NCBI RefSeq assembly: GCF_019649055.1
Contig: NW_026570288.1
Span: 496,001 to 560,000, forward strand
DNA from: Paramacrobiotus metropolitanus
Taxonomy: Eukaryota; Tardigrada; Eutardigrada; Parachela; Macrobiotidae
DNA: 64,000 bases
Reading direction: 5' to 3'
In this document: one piece after another, positions 34,616-48,000 of the stretch
Layout: the number at the start of each line of letters is the position of its first letter
How positions within the stretch are numbered: position 1 is the stretch's first letter
Notes under the pieces: generated by a model
What the model was told of the DNA's origin: nothing
Seen by the model: the letters and a program-made list of their open reading frames with translations, nothing else
Database searches by the model: none
Made by a program: the position numbers and the translations under genes

Positions 34616-37600
34616 TCAGATATCGGCGGATCCACGACGCCACTGCGAATAGGAGGTAGCCGCCGGCGGCGGCGGGGAGGCGACGTAGACGCCGCTGGCG
34701 TTGCCGTACGTGTACTCCGGCATGGGGCCGCCGCCGTGCACGTAGCCGGCCGAGGACTAGAGGGACGGGGATTTCGCCGGTGCGCAGGAAACGGTTGAGC
34801 TCCTCCTCCGTGTCGAAGATCCAGATGTTGAAGGGCGAGCCGGGCACGTGCTCGCCGGACCATTTCACTTCGATGCGGTAGTCGCCGGGCTCGGTGGGGT
34901 CGTACTTGCACAGGATGGTGCGGTCCTTCTGACTCTCGCGCTGCATCTCCACGCGGAAGGCGCCTACAAGACCAAAAAATAAATTATAATTTTTATGGCT
35001 TTATTTACAAGGTAAAAAAATATTATAAATTGTATTCTTATTTTAATATATTAAATAGAAATTTTACAATTATTTTTAAATTAAAAATTATTTTATTTTA
35101 TAATTACTTTTAGATTATTCTTTTAAATTATACTCAATTACCATTCAACCAATCAATCATTATTGTAATTTAAACAGTTTTTCGCTTAAAAATAACTTTT
35201 TTATTTTCAAATCATTTTTTGTCCTTTCTTATACCTAGTTTTATTGTTTTTGGGAATTTTTATACTATTTTTAGGAAATTTATAACTTACTTCTGATAAG
35301 TCATCCGCAGAGTTGGAAGCCAGTAAAACTGATTGTAAAACGTACCTTTGGGCCCGCGCACGCGCACGGTTAATTGCCCAGCACCGGCACCTTTGGTCTC
35401 GCACATGAACCGGCTCTGATAACTGGCCAGCACATCGTGATTCACCCCGGACCGTACACGCGCACCTTGCTGGGATCGGGTGTACCGGCAATTTTAATGG
35501 CAAATGGACTTCCTATAAACAGAAACACAGAAAACATTGTAATAATCAATGCGATGATGGAGCTAACCGTTGACAGCGTCCTGGGCACGTGTTCTCCGTT
35601 GTACTTGATGGTGAGCAAATGTTGACCGGCTTCGGCTGGTTTGATTCGCAGTGTGTACGTTCCGTCCCGGTGGTCATACAGCTCACAGAACGCCTCTTTA
35701 TGCGGACCCATACAGTGTACGGACAGTTCGCCTGCAGAATTATTACATAATTAACATCCACTAGACTTCATTATCTGTGCTTATAATGGTTTGGGAACAC
35801 ACTGCCGAATCTTGAATGTGTAAAGGACGCGTATAGAATAATCGGTTGTGCCATATTATTTTGTCTAATAAGGAAAATCGTAAAACAGTGCAAACTAGAC
35901 AATTCTTCGGTGGCAATTTTAATGGTTTGGTTACGGCTATATTAAATCGTTATAAAACATACAAAAAATAAATGAAGAAATTAAAATAAACTTTTTTTAC
36001 ATCAGGCGGATGGTTTGCTTTTGTTTGACGTACCATTAAAGCAGCTACTCATATACAGCATATTAAGCTGTAATACTGCCGCATTTATTTATGTGTACAG
36101 TGTATTACAACGATTATTATATTTTATCACATAGTATGTACGTTTGTATATTGTAGCAAAACTTTTCATAAGAAAAATCTACAATACGGCCTTCCGCTTC
36201 AGCAGCAAAAAAATATGTTTCTTAAGCGCCACGCGGTACACTGCTCTTCACTTGTTGTTACAACGATTACAATACGCAAAGGGCTACCAATTTCCACTGT
36301 TCTGCGATCAACCTCTCTCGGCACAATATTGTGGCACAATTCATACTGCCACCACGATAATGATAACTGACACCCCCCATAATGATAATTTAACACCCCC
36401 CATAATGATAATTTTTATACGTGGCATAATTTTTAAATCGCATATTATTATTCTGCCGGGAATGTAACACGAGGATACTTTTCGGACTTACCTGGTCCGG
36501 CGCGTCGCGTATCGATCATACTCTTGATATCCTTGCCGATCATCCCGCTCTTGATATCCCCACTGACCACCACCTTACTGGCATCCCCGGCGGACGCCAC
36601 CGTCAGTTTGTACGGGCACCCTTTCACCGTGTCCCCGCTCCATTTGACGTTGAGGACGTAGGAGCCGCTGTGCTGCGCCGTGTACGTCGCTTTGTAGACG
36701 TTACTGCCCAGATGCTGCAGCGTCACCGGGATGTCGGCTTTGATGCCGCTGATGTGGACTTCCGGTTCGCCGGGTCCGGCCTCCTAGCCGTCGATGATGA
36801 ACTCGGCTTCCTCGCGCACTTTGGCCTCCGTCAGACCGCGATCGCGCAGCCGCACCCGGCCGGCGTCGATGGGGATGAGGGCCGGCTCGGCCCAGCCGGG
36901 GAACGGGGAGTGCGGGATGGGCTGCTCCGACCACCACACGTGGATATCGTGATGACCTATAGTGTGGCAGTTTTACTTTCAAACGCACGTATTTTAATTC
37001 AGAAGCGAATTTTATTATTTTCTGCGTATTGACATGCTATACGGAAGATGCACTACATCTACCGTACTAGATGACCAACCACACACAGTCGGTAGAGTGG
37101 GAATCTCTGTTCTGAACGGTGATCTGCTCCTAACTCCTACGCTCACAACCAGTATCTGGATGATGTTCATCCAGATTCAAATGTGACTTCCTGCAGGTAC
37201 ACACTAATGCTTTCGCCACAAGAAGGTAACTCAGGATCTCCTAACCTTTAATCATAATCTGAAGACTGCACACACTGCATACAGACTCTCCAGCCAACAC
37301 CATCAAATCTGCACACACCGCATACAGATCTGCCAAGACCAAACTCACACTCAAACTCTCAAGTCAGACTCCGACAAGACTAATCACACAAACAGAATCG
37401 CTGATGGAATTAGCGATCAAAAGCTTTAGATAAGAACAGGTAAATCGTACGTGAACTACGACGTACGTACAAAGTATGGGCATACTACGCCTACTGCGTC
37501 AGTATTTTAGTTTCTTTTTCGATTCCAGGATGCCTGATACTGATTATCACCTGACTAGAAAACCGAAATAATTCTTTTTGAACGCACAAACGTAGTACAA

Positions 37601-38275
37601 TGGCTGACTGTGGAAAACCCCAGTTCCAAATCGATAATAAAACTTTGCTATCTGTCCTCGCTTAATTTGCAAACTCTAAGAAACCATCAAACTTTATTTT
37701 AAAAATAAATGTTTTTCTAATAAAGTTTTATATTTCTAAATTTTTGGAAAATTTTTAAATTTTTGCTGTTACTACCGGCTAGAATTGTTAAATGCTCCGT
37801 CAACGCTGTCCAAAGCGTAGAACATGGAAAAACCCAATAAAATTAAGTACTCGAGCTCTATCATGGAGCTATCCGAACATTAAGTCCAATTTCTACTGTT
37901 TTTGGGACCCAAAAACAGTAGCTTTTCACAGCAAATCTTTGGGCCAGCAGATACATAACAAGAGTAAAATTGGTGATATTTCTGAACCATGTTGCTTTTC
38001 AAAGCTTTTCATATCGGATAAACAAGCTACATATTGCAGTGGGTGCAATTTATGCCAGACTATACAGATCTGCAATCTGTAGTAGTTCATACCGCAGTAA
38101 TTTATATTACGGTTAAAATAGCTGTTTAAATATTTGTTCATCTACTGTATTAATTAATTTTGTCGCTGTTTTAAATTGTCGCGTTGTGCTTACCTTCTGA
38201 AACTGACGGGTCCACTGGGCCCGCGGACTTCCGCCGACAGTTTCCCTGGACAGGCTTCCGACGTATCGAAGGTGA
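34616..38275 (-). pseudogene. Filamin 3' end, copy F3
   Basis: Duplicate of F2: exon E 34963-34616, D 35512-35346, C from 35731, B 36956-36492, remnant of A about 38275-38200. It shares the TAG nonsense codon in exon B (near 36785) and the lost exon C donor. Additional one-base losses in G and A runs shift exons E and D (the tail after LRTGEIP is out of frame), and exon A lacks its central part. The shared lesions predate the duplication; the extra indels are either new or assembly errors. Confidence 0.8.
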
Positions 38276-38595
38276 TCGTAGAATATTTAATTTATATGAA
38301 ACATAATCCTACCTATTTGTTCCGATCGCTTTCGAAACGCTGGGCCCGTGAGGACCGTCGGCGATCACAATCATCAAAGAGCAGGGCAAAAAAGAATGCA
38401 CACCGGAGAAACAAGCTCGCACGAATTTCTGCGGCAGCGTTTGTCCATGGAAATTCAACGAGGAAATGCGGCGTCAGTGCTGGGGACGATGGAAGGGCGG
38501 ATAAGCCGAACGAAATTTTTCTGTTAATATCTTAGCGTGTTTTTTTTTGAATTTGTGTATTGCGAGTTTGATTTGACCAATAAAGTTACAGTATC
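38276..38595 (+). mobile_element. LINE 3' end (copy 2)
   Basis: Duplicate of 21817-22135, with the same early stop after AFETLGP and the same fusion to filamin exon A. Confidence 0.75.
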
Positions 38596-39310
38596 CTGAT
38601 CGGAGTGTTCCCTAAGGTAATGTGCAAAGCTTCAGCTTTCAAAGGTGTGATGATGTTACTGTGCACTGTGACTTGCTTTCGACTTGCACTAAACATCGTG
38701 GTGTTCGCGTTGACCACAGATGGCACAACAGTGTTGGCTACCATATCCACAGAACCGACCCGCGGCTGTGCAGTGACCTTTGTTCCATAGGTGGCACACT
38801 TCGTCATCTTTGGCTCCCCGCTACCTGCGGGAGGCTGAGAACCAACCTGACCTACCCACGATGAGCGACGATTGCTGGTACTACTTTGCAATAGCGGACA
38901 TTCAGGCCTGATGTGTCCGAATTTCCAGCAGTTATAACACTGGACCTCAGTATTTCTGCCTACACCGCCTGTGTGATGACCAGCGTCATGCCCAAGTGGT
39001 TGCATCAAATACTTGGTATAAGCGTCGTCATTTCTGCGCTACCACTGCATGACATCATTTGGATTTCGTCAAACGACTAAACGGAACTGTCGGTCATAAT
39101 CAAGCCACTGGTCAACAGCAGTTCCTTTCCCCGCTTATATCTGCGCGACGTGATCTATGTAGTTCATCATAGGTAGGTCCACCTCCTGGTATATGGCACA
39201 CCGATATATTTTTAGCACGGCAAACGCCCTCATCCATGGACTGAAGTCTCGAATCTGCGCACTTTTGCCAAATGCATTCTTAGTGTCGACTACGCTTGAG
39301 GGGGACATTT
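38596..39310 (-). pseudogene. Gag-like remnant with zinc knuckle (copy 2)
   Basis: Duplicate of 22136-22850. Here the stretch from YLMQPLGHDAG through the CCHC knuckle to the stop is open for 140 codons, while the upstream part has the same stops as copy 1. Confidence 0.6.
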
Positions 39311-39691
39311 GTTTAGCAGTTAATCAAGAAGGTTTACGAATTACCTTTTGCGAATAAAGCTATGAAGAAAGTCCTTGACCGAGCTACTGCCACTATTCAG
39401 CGAAGAGAAATGCTAGGAAACGTAGTGACCTTTCTGTTGCACAGAAACTCAGCTGAATATGTACTACACGGGGGTAATTCCACCTCTCTTGTCAGACCAG
39501 TTCCGCCTCAGCCTCCTTTGGGTGAGTGACCGGATTGACTACCACAGAATTCGTGGGAATTTTTTATTATTTTCACCGAATATCATCCAGAAATTATAGC
39601 GACAAAAACCAAATTTTTAGAAAATCTTCGGATTTCATAACTTTGATCACGATTACAGGAAACGCGGAGGCGATAGTCGAGACTGTTTTTT

Positions 39692-41312
39692 AAACGTTAC
39701 CGACCAAGTCGTCGCATAAAATCTCGTCGCGGGACACTTTTCGGCCATTTTAGGTCGCGGGGACAGTTCATTTAAGGACTTGTCGTCGCTAGACTTTTCG
39801 TCTTGAGACATCTGGCAATCAGACATGTGGTTACACGGACAACTCGAGTTCAGACATTTCGTCGTCAGGACAATTGGATTCGCAATTTTTTAATTGAAAA
39901 TTTTAATTTTAGCTTGAATATGCCGCCGTTTCACTCAAAATTTATCTCATTTAGACAAGCCCAGCATATGGAATAACTCCTTATTTTTAAAAATTTCGAA
40001 AACATTATATTATTTCGATTATTAGTACTAGTAGATATTGAGCAAACTTACCCAGTTATTCAATTAGGTACTTGCGTGTAAAACATGCAGTAAAATCTAA
40101 AAACTGCTCTGTGTTATACAGAAACACTATTACAAATACTGTATGTTAAGATTCAATATTTTTGTGGTTTCTGCAGTTAAAATATTAGAAAATTGTGCAT
40201 TATGGCAAACCATCAACAATTATATTATAATAATTGTGTGTATTTGAAGTTTGTGCACGATTAACAGAGAGGAAAGCAAGAGAGACTTGATTGCCATTAT
40301 TAATTTAGGTTGGAACATTTAGCAAGGAACAAGCTTCTCTGCACACTGTACAGTCTATCATTATTCATACGTGTGCACAGCAGACATCGTTAAACGCAGA
40401 ATCACTTTCTCACTTCAAGACAGTGATAAAGGGTGTCCCAGTTTCCATCACGCAGTACATTTTGACACTACAGAAACTGCATGAATAAAATAGTTTCTGG
40501 GCTACACTGACACAGATCGCACGTAAATGTCAGTGATTTTCAATTGTCTCCGTGTTTGAAGGATGACAATACTTTTCCCCTTCTGCCTTCTGGTTGTAAT
40601 GCCAGAGAAGTCATGATCTGTTCCTTTAAAAATCAGTTTTTCAGTGGCAAAACCAAAGTTTCAGAATCAGCCGCTCGTAAACAAATATTTCCTCAATTTT
40701 TCAGCTAAAGGTTACAGTTCCAGGTTGACCGCCTTGCCAACATCGTCAACGACTATAACAACCAGGAAAAGGTCGGATTCTTGCGAAACACTGCGGCAGA
40801 CCTGGAATTGAGTGTGTGAGCGGTCAGTTACGCATATTTTCATTAGCATAAGCAAGATGTTTTTGTTTGCTAAATCTTGAATGTGTCGAACTGTGGTGTG
40901 GTTAATTAAACTTTTGCATGCCTTAGTTTTTGTAATTTTGAGCAATAACGATCGCGGTTGGTTAAACTCCTTCCACGATTTTTATTAACTGTATCTACTT
41001 CGGTTTTGTTTTATATTTTATTAAGACTTTCTTCTTGGCGGTTCTGATTTGTCATTAACTTCGGCTTGAAAATAACAAAATTTCACACAACGAAAAGTCC
41101 ATCAACGAAAAGTCCGTGCGCCGAAATGTCCTAGCCTGGCAACGAGTAGTTTGCTACCAATTGTCGCGTTAACGAAACATCCGAAAACGAAATGTCCGTA
41201 AAACGGAACGTCCACATACGAGTTGTCCCACGACCAGAAGTCCTCTAAACGAAGTGTCGCCGACGAAATGTCCCGCGACGAACTGTCTCGCGACGACTTG
41301 TCACGTAGCCGT
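39692..41312. mobile_element. DNA transposon with repeat-array ends (copy 2)
   Basis: Duplicate of 23232-24855, with left array near 39705-39890 and inverted right array near 41088-41307. Its right flank leads into the junction at 41335-41460. Confidence 0.5.
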
Positions 41313-41334
41313 TTTTTAAAACCCAAAAGAAAAT

Positions 41335-41460
41335 GGCTATTCCCACCACCCTGGCACGTCTATCTTATGGCTATTCCCACCACCCTAGCATATCTTATAT
41401 GTATATGAAGCAAGCCGCGTCCAAATCGACGCGCTTGCTTCATATACATATAAGATATGC
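41335..41460. repeat. Fold-back duplication junction
   Basis: The 15-kb copy ends here. GGCTATTCCCACCACCCT occurs at about 41335 and again at about 41369. A 28-bp arm at 41388-41415 is then followed, after a 17-bp loop, by its exact reverse complement at 41433-41460. The right arm and loop belong to the sequence also found at 6621-6668; the left arm has no counterpart there. This is what templated, snap-back repair of a break would leave. Confidence 0.8.
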
Positions 41461-41905
41461 TGCATGGAGGTTATAAAACTAAATCCTGATCTTTTCACAA
41501 TATTATACTAGCCATTTTCGGATACCGTGTTCGATGTATGATGTTCGCAACGTAACGTTTTGTGCGGACATTACTGACACACGCTTCCATACGAACAGTA
41601 CGAATACAAACAGCACATACAAACAGTACTTCCGATGTGTGTTCGTACTGTTTTTCCATGGCGTCGGTTGCGATACTGAATGCCTTCAACTTGCTAGTTG
41701 CTACATATATATCTTTTTCCAGTCGGTACATGGAAAGATTTGGATCTCGTTTCTGGAGGTTAAAAAATTAAACTAAATTAAAAATTAAATTTTAAAAAAT
41801 TAAATGGTGGTATGCGGAGTCAAAAGTGGTGCGCAAAAGGTGGTATGAAAGGTGGTACTAGGAGCCAACGGTGGTATAAAGGTGGTATGCGGAGCCTTCA
41901 CCATA
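41413..41905. mobile_element. MITE lacking its left end
   Basis: Corresponds to 6621-7113. The right TIR (ending GGTATGCGGAGCCTTCACC) and the flanking ATAATATTT are present; the left TIR was lost at the junction, so this copy cannot move by itself. Confidence 0.85.
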
Positions 41906-42085
41906 ATATTTTGCATAACAAGGGAAATCGTAGAACAGTGGAAACCAGAAGCTTCTTTGCGAGATATTCTTAATGGTTTGCTTAGGGTATTAATCTTTAC
42001 AAAATCGTACAAGGAATCAATTAAAATAAACAGTTTTACTTCAAGCGGATGGTCTGCTTTTTAACGGAAAACAGGCACCTGCCTG

Positions 42086-42470
42086 TCAGATATGACACAG
42101 AAGCAGAGAGCAAAATGGGAGCAATATCCTCCTTTATTGTGTAACAATAAAGCAACCAACAAAAACAACACAGAAAACCCGATGTGGTAAAGCTGTGGTG
42201 AAAGTGGCTGCCAGCGAGCTCGGTGGAAATCGTGATAATCCCGCGGCATGCAGCAGCTGAATCACAGCTGGTACCGCAAAGCATGGAATCGCTCGTAAGC
42301 GCTGGGCCACACCTCCAAAGTGCATAGCGAACGCTGATTGGTCAGCGTAGACAAAGTATACGCTGAGTTATCAGCGTATATGAGCGGCACGGATGGCGTG
42401 GCCATACGCGTGCGGGCGACAGAGCAAGCCACAAGAGGTGTCTACCGCCTCGAGTGAGCGGTCTCTGACA
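42086..42470 (-). mobile_element. SINE-like repeat, second copy
   Basis: Duplicate of 7295-7682, flanked by the same TGCCTG sites, with several one-base indels in homopolymers. Carried by the segmental duplication. Confidence 0.6.
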
Positions 42471-42961
42471 TGCCTGATTATGAATATGGTTTTACGGCAT
42501 ACGAAGCTTGGCGAAAAAGGTCATCCGGATGAGAAATTAGCAAACTGTACTTGTGTTCGAGTTTATAATGGAGATACCTGGTATTTTTAAAAATATACAC
42601 GTGATACCGGTTTACACGTTATCAGTTACTAACTGTTAGAAATATTTTCGGGTCTGAACTCAGAACAGCCGGGTACAGCGCGCACACCACCGGATAAAAA
42701 CAAGATTACAACTCCAAACTGCAGGCGAAAATCGGGGATTAACTCAATTTAACTGGATAAGCAGGAACTTTGCGAAATAATAATTCTAAACTTTGAACCA
42801 CAAATCAAGCCAGCGCTCAACAAAAAGATAATAACAGGGAGAAGGGGCACACACCACAGTCTATAACACACCGCCGACGGGGGAAGAAAAGATCCATTTG
42901 AAAAGCATGGCGCGCGTCACAAAACAACATAAAATCTCTGCAATCTCTTTCATTCGTCTCA

Positions 42962-44696
42962 GATATCGGCGGATCCACGACGCCACTGCGAATAGGAGGT
43001 AGCCGCCGGCGGAGGCGGGAGGCGACGTAGATATATAATTATTATGTAATACGTAATTCTGCAGGCGAACTGTCCGTACACTGTATGGGTCCGCATAAAG
43101 AGGCGTTCTGTGAGCTGTATGACCACCGGGACGGAACGTACACACTGCGAATCAAACCAGCCGAAGCCGGTCAACATTTGCTCACCATCAATACAACGGA
43201 GAACACGTGCCCGGTACGCTGTAAACGACGAATTCCGTCGTCTGACTTATGTATATTGCGAATTGTTGTGATAATTAACTGTGGCTAACTGCAAGAAGTC
43301 CGTTTGCCATTAAAATCGCCGGTACACCCGATCCCAGCAAGGTGCGCGTGTACGGCCCGGGTGTAAGTCACGGTGTGCAGGCCAGTTATCATTTCGGACG
43401 TACCTGGTCCAGCGCGGCGCGTATCGATCATACTCTTGATATCCTTGCCGATCATTCCGCTCTTGATATCTCCACTGACCACCACCTTACTGGCATCCCC
43501 GGCGGACGCCACCGTCAGTTTGTACGGGCACCCTTTGACCGTGTCCCCGCTCCATTTGACGTTGAGAACGTAGGAGCTGCTGTGCTGCGCCGTGTACGTC
43601 GCCTTGTACACGCTGCTGCCCAGATGCTGCAGGGTTACCGGGATGTCGGCTTTGATGCCGCTGATGTGGACTTCCGGCTCGCCGGGTCCGGCCTCCGAGC
43701 CGTCGATGATGAACTCGGCTTCCTCGCGCACTTTGGCCTCGGTCAGGCCGCGACCGCGCAACCGCACGCGGCCGGCGTCGATGGGGATGAGGGCCGGTTC
43801 GGCCCAGCCCGGGAACGGAGAGTGCGGGATGGGCTGCTCCGACCACCACACGTGGATATCGTGATGACCTGTAGCATGACAATGGTACTTCACAAAAATT
43901 CACGTATTTTAATTTAAATGTAGATTTTGTTATTTTCCCCGTATTGTATTTTCTTTGTGAGTTCCAGTACCTAATGATATTATCACGTGACTACAGAGCA
44001 AAAATAAGTACTTTGCGATACAAATGTAGTATAACGGCTAATTGTGGCTAACCCCATTCCCAACTGTCTATTCTCGCTTAATATGTAAAGCGCAAGAAAC
44101 AATCAAACGGTATAATTTAATTTTTTTCTTAAAGCTATTACTACCGGCTAGAATTGCTAAATATTCAGTCAACGCTGTCCCAAGCATGGAACAGGCAAAG
44201 ACACAATAAAGATCCGTACTCGAGCTCCGTTATGGATTTATCCGAACATTTAAGTCAAATGTCTATCCTAAATTAAAGCAGTAAATTCTTACAGCAAATC
44301 TTTGGGCCAGTAGGTAACAGTAAAAACGCTAATATTTCTGAACTATTTGATTTACAATGAATCTTATAAATATTTAATAAACGAGCTAACTAATGCAATT
44401 GATGCGGCGTACGTCAGACTATAGTAATTTATACTGCAATAATTCATAATACCGCAGTTAAAATAGCCGTTAAAATAATTGCTCATTTACTAATCATATC
44501 AACTGATTTTGTTAATTTCGTTCTTTTTCAATACTTTTAGTCATTGTCGTTGTGCTTACCTTCGGCAATCGCGGTGAAGCTGACTTTGACCCGGTCCTTG
44601 CCCACGTTCTCCACCTTGACGGGGATCAGTCCACTGGGTCCGCGGACTTCCGCCGACAGTTTCCCGCGATTGGCTTCCGACGTTTCGAACGTGATA
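42962..44696 (-). pseudogene. Filamin 3' end, rearranged copy F4
   Basis: Duplicate of F1: exon A about 44696-44560, exon B 43868-43404, inverted block 43032-43391, terminal codons at 42962-43029. In exon B a Gly codon has become Ser (AQHSSSYV in place of AQHSGSYV), one of the few substitutions. Not expected to make filamin. Confidence 0.8.
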
Positions 44697-45037
44697 TTTT
44701 TCTCGTTGCAAGGACAATAAATTTTCATTATTACAAGACGCACAAGAGAACATCAGAAAACAAAAAAACACCCAAAATGCCAAGAAACCGAAGAAAATAT
44801 TCCTAAAAAGGATAAGAAACCAAGAAACCAGACCGAAAACAATGGATCGGTAAAACAACAATTCCTGGAAAAGGTCGGGCAATAAAACAGTCGAAAACCG
44901 AAATGCCGGTCAGTAATCTCTCGGTCAGCAGGTTGTGTTATTTACATGCTAGCAGGTAGCAGTATCGGTCAGCAAATTGTTTGGAAGGAAAACGGTGGTC
45001 AAAGATTTTACGTGCTCCCCAAGTTCAAGGTCATTCT

Positions 45038-48000
45038 TCAGTACTGATGAAGAAGATTTTTTTCAGAGCGGCTGTCCAGGTACCACATCAATGCGAACAA
45101 AGTTAAGTTTCGCAGGGAATGGCATGGTACCTGAGCCAACAGGTCATCCATTTTGCCAGTGAATCGTGCATCTCCCGCTTGCCACTGCGTCAGTAATTGT
45201 ATCAAGATCCTTTTTGGTACAGGACGAGCGTCTAGTTGGCTTTGCAACATTCGAATGCCTTCGTCGCCCATCGGTTGGCAATTATTTTCCAGAAACTGCC
45301 TTGCAGACTGCATTTGCTCGTTTTGATTTGTGTTGATGACACACTTGCTTAAAAAAATGTCAGTACTTAAGTCCAGATATTGCGGTGTCCAAAACCTGCG
45401 GTAATAAGGCCCAACAAAAGCTTCCCAGTTACACCTGCATGATTCGGCATCCACGTACATCAGTCCTTTCATATACACATTCTCTAGGATTAATTTGTCA
45501 CAAACGATATTCCAATGAGATCGAAATTGAAGAGTTAACAAGCTGGACCACGACAAGACATCTGGCGCCCAAACGTACCAGTTCGAAATAATGATTGCCT
45601 GCAGCTTGATGCTTTTTGCTTTTAGTAGGCCAGTCAGAATAGCGATGGGATCGGTGGAGCGGGAAGAGTGCCAGCCACTACCCGATAGTATAATTGTTTT
45701 TGTAAATCGGTTAATATTTTCTTCAAAAGCTAAAGCTAGCTGGTCATTCCCATATTTCTGCAGATTAAATTCCATCCGCAAACCAGCGGGAGCGGTTGTT
45801 AAAATGATGCGCCAGAATTTACACACTTTACGACAATTCAGTTCGTCCTGAAATTCCAGAAAGGAAAATATCCGATGGAAGGCTTCCACTGGAATACAAG
45901 TATTTATACACGGTTGATGCTGATACAGTGCTGTGGATATGGTAGCCTAATAAAAATAAAAAGATAAAAACGATCATTCATCCGATCGATTTTTTACTGA
46001 AGTATGGTAGGACACTGGGCATATACAGCGCTGCCGGGCCAAGCAGGGCCAAGCTGCGACACCAATCAGAGCTGCTTGTAGGAAGTCGAACTGTTGGCCA
46101 GCAAACTCTCGGTCAGCAGGTTTATTGATCAGCAATATATCAGTCATTAAACTGTCGGGAAGCAAAATGAAGGTCATGGGTCAGGTCAAGCAAAATGGAC
46201 ATGCTACGGGCAGAGACGGGTATACATAAGCCCCTTAAAAATGACCGCCACCCCATCTCCTTAATCACTCCCTGACCCTTACTGATATAAATAAAGATAA
46301 AAAGATTTGTTGCTAATGAACCCGGCAGTGACCTGACATGTGAGTTACACGAGGAAAGCTTTGAAAACAACCAAAAGGGCATAGAAAATACGTCCATTTC
46401 ATTTTACGCAACTATGTACTGCGTCCTAACTTGGCCCGGCAGGGCTATAGTCTGTAGCGCAGGCCATTTTTGCTTTAGTAAACAAGTACTATCAGTTTTT
46501 GTAGTATGCGCGCATTTCTACATATCCGATTCTGCCTCGTAAATACCCGAAATACCCGATTCCGATCGTATCTTGATTACCAAAATGTGACTTCTTACCA
46601 GAAAGGATCTGAACGCAATGGGCTTGTCGCGTTCTCTTTCTAAATACCTCTTCCCATTACGCAGTTCATAGGTTGTTGTCCGCTTAGCCATTATCCGAAA
46701 TACTTCGACCTAATAAAACAAAATTTAAAGCGTCTGTAGTGTGCATCAGCATCGTCTTTTAAAGCTAACGTCAGAATTACAGTATATAGCACGGGCGACG
46801 TGAAATTTGGCCGACCAGTGTTTCGTGCCGCAATGGGTGTACTGATTGAGTCTGATTCAAATAATAGTTTCTGCGATTTGTTTGATTTTTGCGTCACATA
46901 CGTAGTACAAATGACTTGTTATGGGTGTACTGATTGAGTCTGATTCAAATAATAGTTTCTGCGATCTCGTTTGATTTTTGCGTCACATACGTAGTACAAA
47001 TGACTTATTGTGCTTGAATTGTTACAGACTATAGCTGTCCATAATTGTGGCAGCTTATCTTGAACGTTTGTCTACAATCTCATGCAGGCTACGCCTGATT
47101 GTTGTAGGCGTCAAGCCTACTAAACAAACAATCAAACAAAACCACGTTTACCCTGCCTACCTTAGTACAGCTGTGTTTTTTGGTAGATAAGCATACTTCA
47201 TGGTTCAGACTGCTCAGCAAACTGATCACCGTTTATTATATCGACAGCACCGTAGTACCATAGAGGCTGGTTCGCGGATAGAACCGAAAATGCAAGGTGA
47301 ACATGGTGCATGCGGTTTGATCACTGCTTATGCATTGTTATTTGCGGTTCTTATAAGTTTCTTAGGCTTGTTAGCTTGATTAAGGGATCTGGCCCGGCAC
47401 ATATCACCAAATTCGTGCACATCCACGGGAACTTTCGCTGTCGCGCATTCCCAAATGCTGTTTTGCATTGCTTTATGGCATTGTTTAACCAGATGATTTG
47501 TGTACATGGGCGTAAAAACCGTTCGTTCACGTATGAGGTTCGGGAGTTATGGCTGCAAGAAAATATGCCAAAATTTTTAAATGTATTGAGGTGTACTCGT
47601 ACCAAAAGTTTCGTTATAAACCGACCTTCTAATTTTGCACGTAAACGCAAATACAGAAGAATTTTAAAATAAATTAAAAAAATTTAAAATTCATTTTAAA
47701 ATTTGCAAAAAAAATGTGCAGCTCTGGTTCGGTGTAACAACGATCTTCATATTGTAAGAGGAGAATCCTCTTGTACACACAGCAGCCGCCCATCCGCCGC
47801 CTACCTGGTTGGCTCAAGCACAAATATCTTGATCTTCGCCAACAGCGGCGATGGCACAGTGGCTGTGCTACGTGGATCACACACTCGGTAGCCAGCGGTT
47901 CGATTCCGCTCCATCGCCATTTTTCGGAATTTCCTCAACAGACAGGATCTTCATCTGACCGCCCTCCCTCGCTGAGATCACTACGGACAGCCGACTTATG

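Larger units (their letters stand above)
26479..41356. repeat. 15-kb segmental duplication, copy 2
   Basis: Same order and orientation as 9923-24899, offset about 16.55 kb. The largest difference is a loss of about 60-70 bp in filamin exon A (near 38190-38210). Otherwise there are mostly one-base indels in homopolymers, for example in filamin exon E and DOMON exon 1, which break frames still open in copy 1. The right edge is the fold-back junction. Confidence 0.9.
41413..44784. repeat. Segmental duplication of 6621 to about 10003
   Basis: Offset about 34.79 kb, near identical. It carries most of the MITE, the SINE-like repeat and the inverted filamin copy. Divergence jumps after about 44784, where the third Tudor/F-box locus begins. 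Confidence 0.9.
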
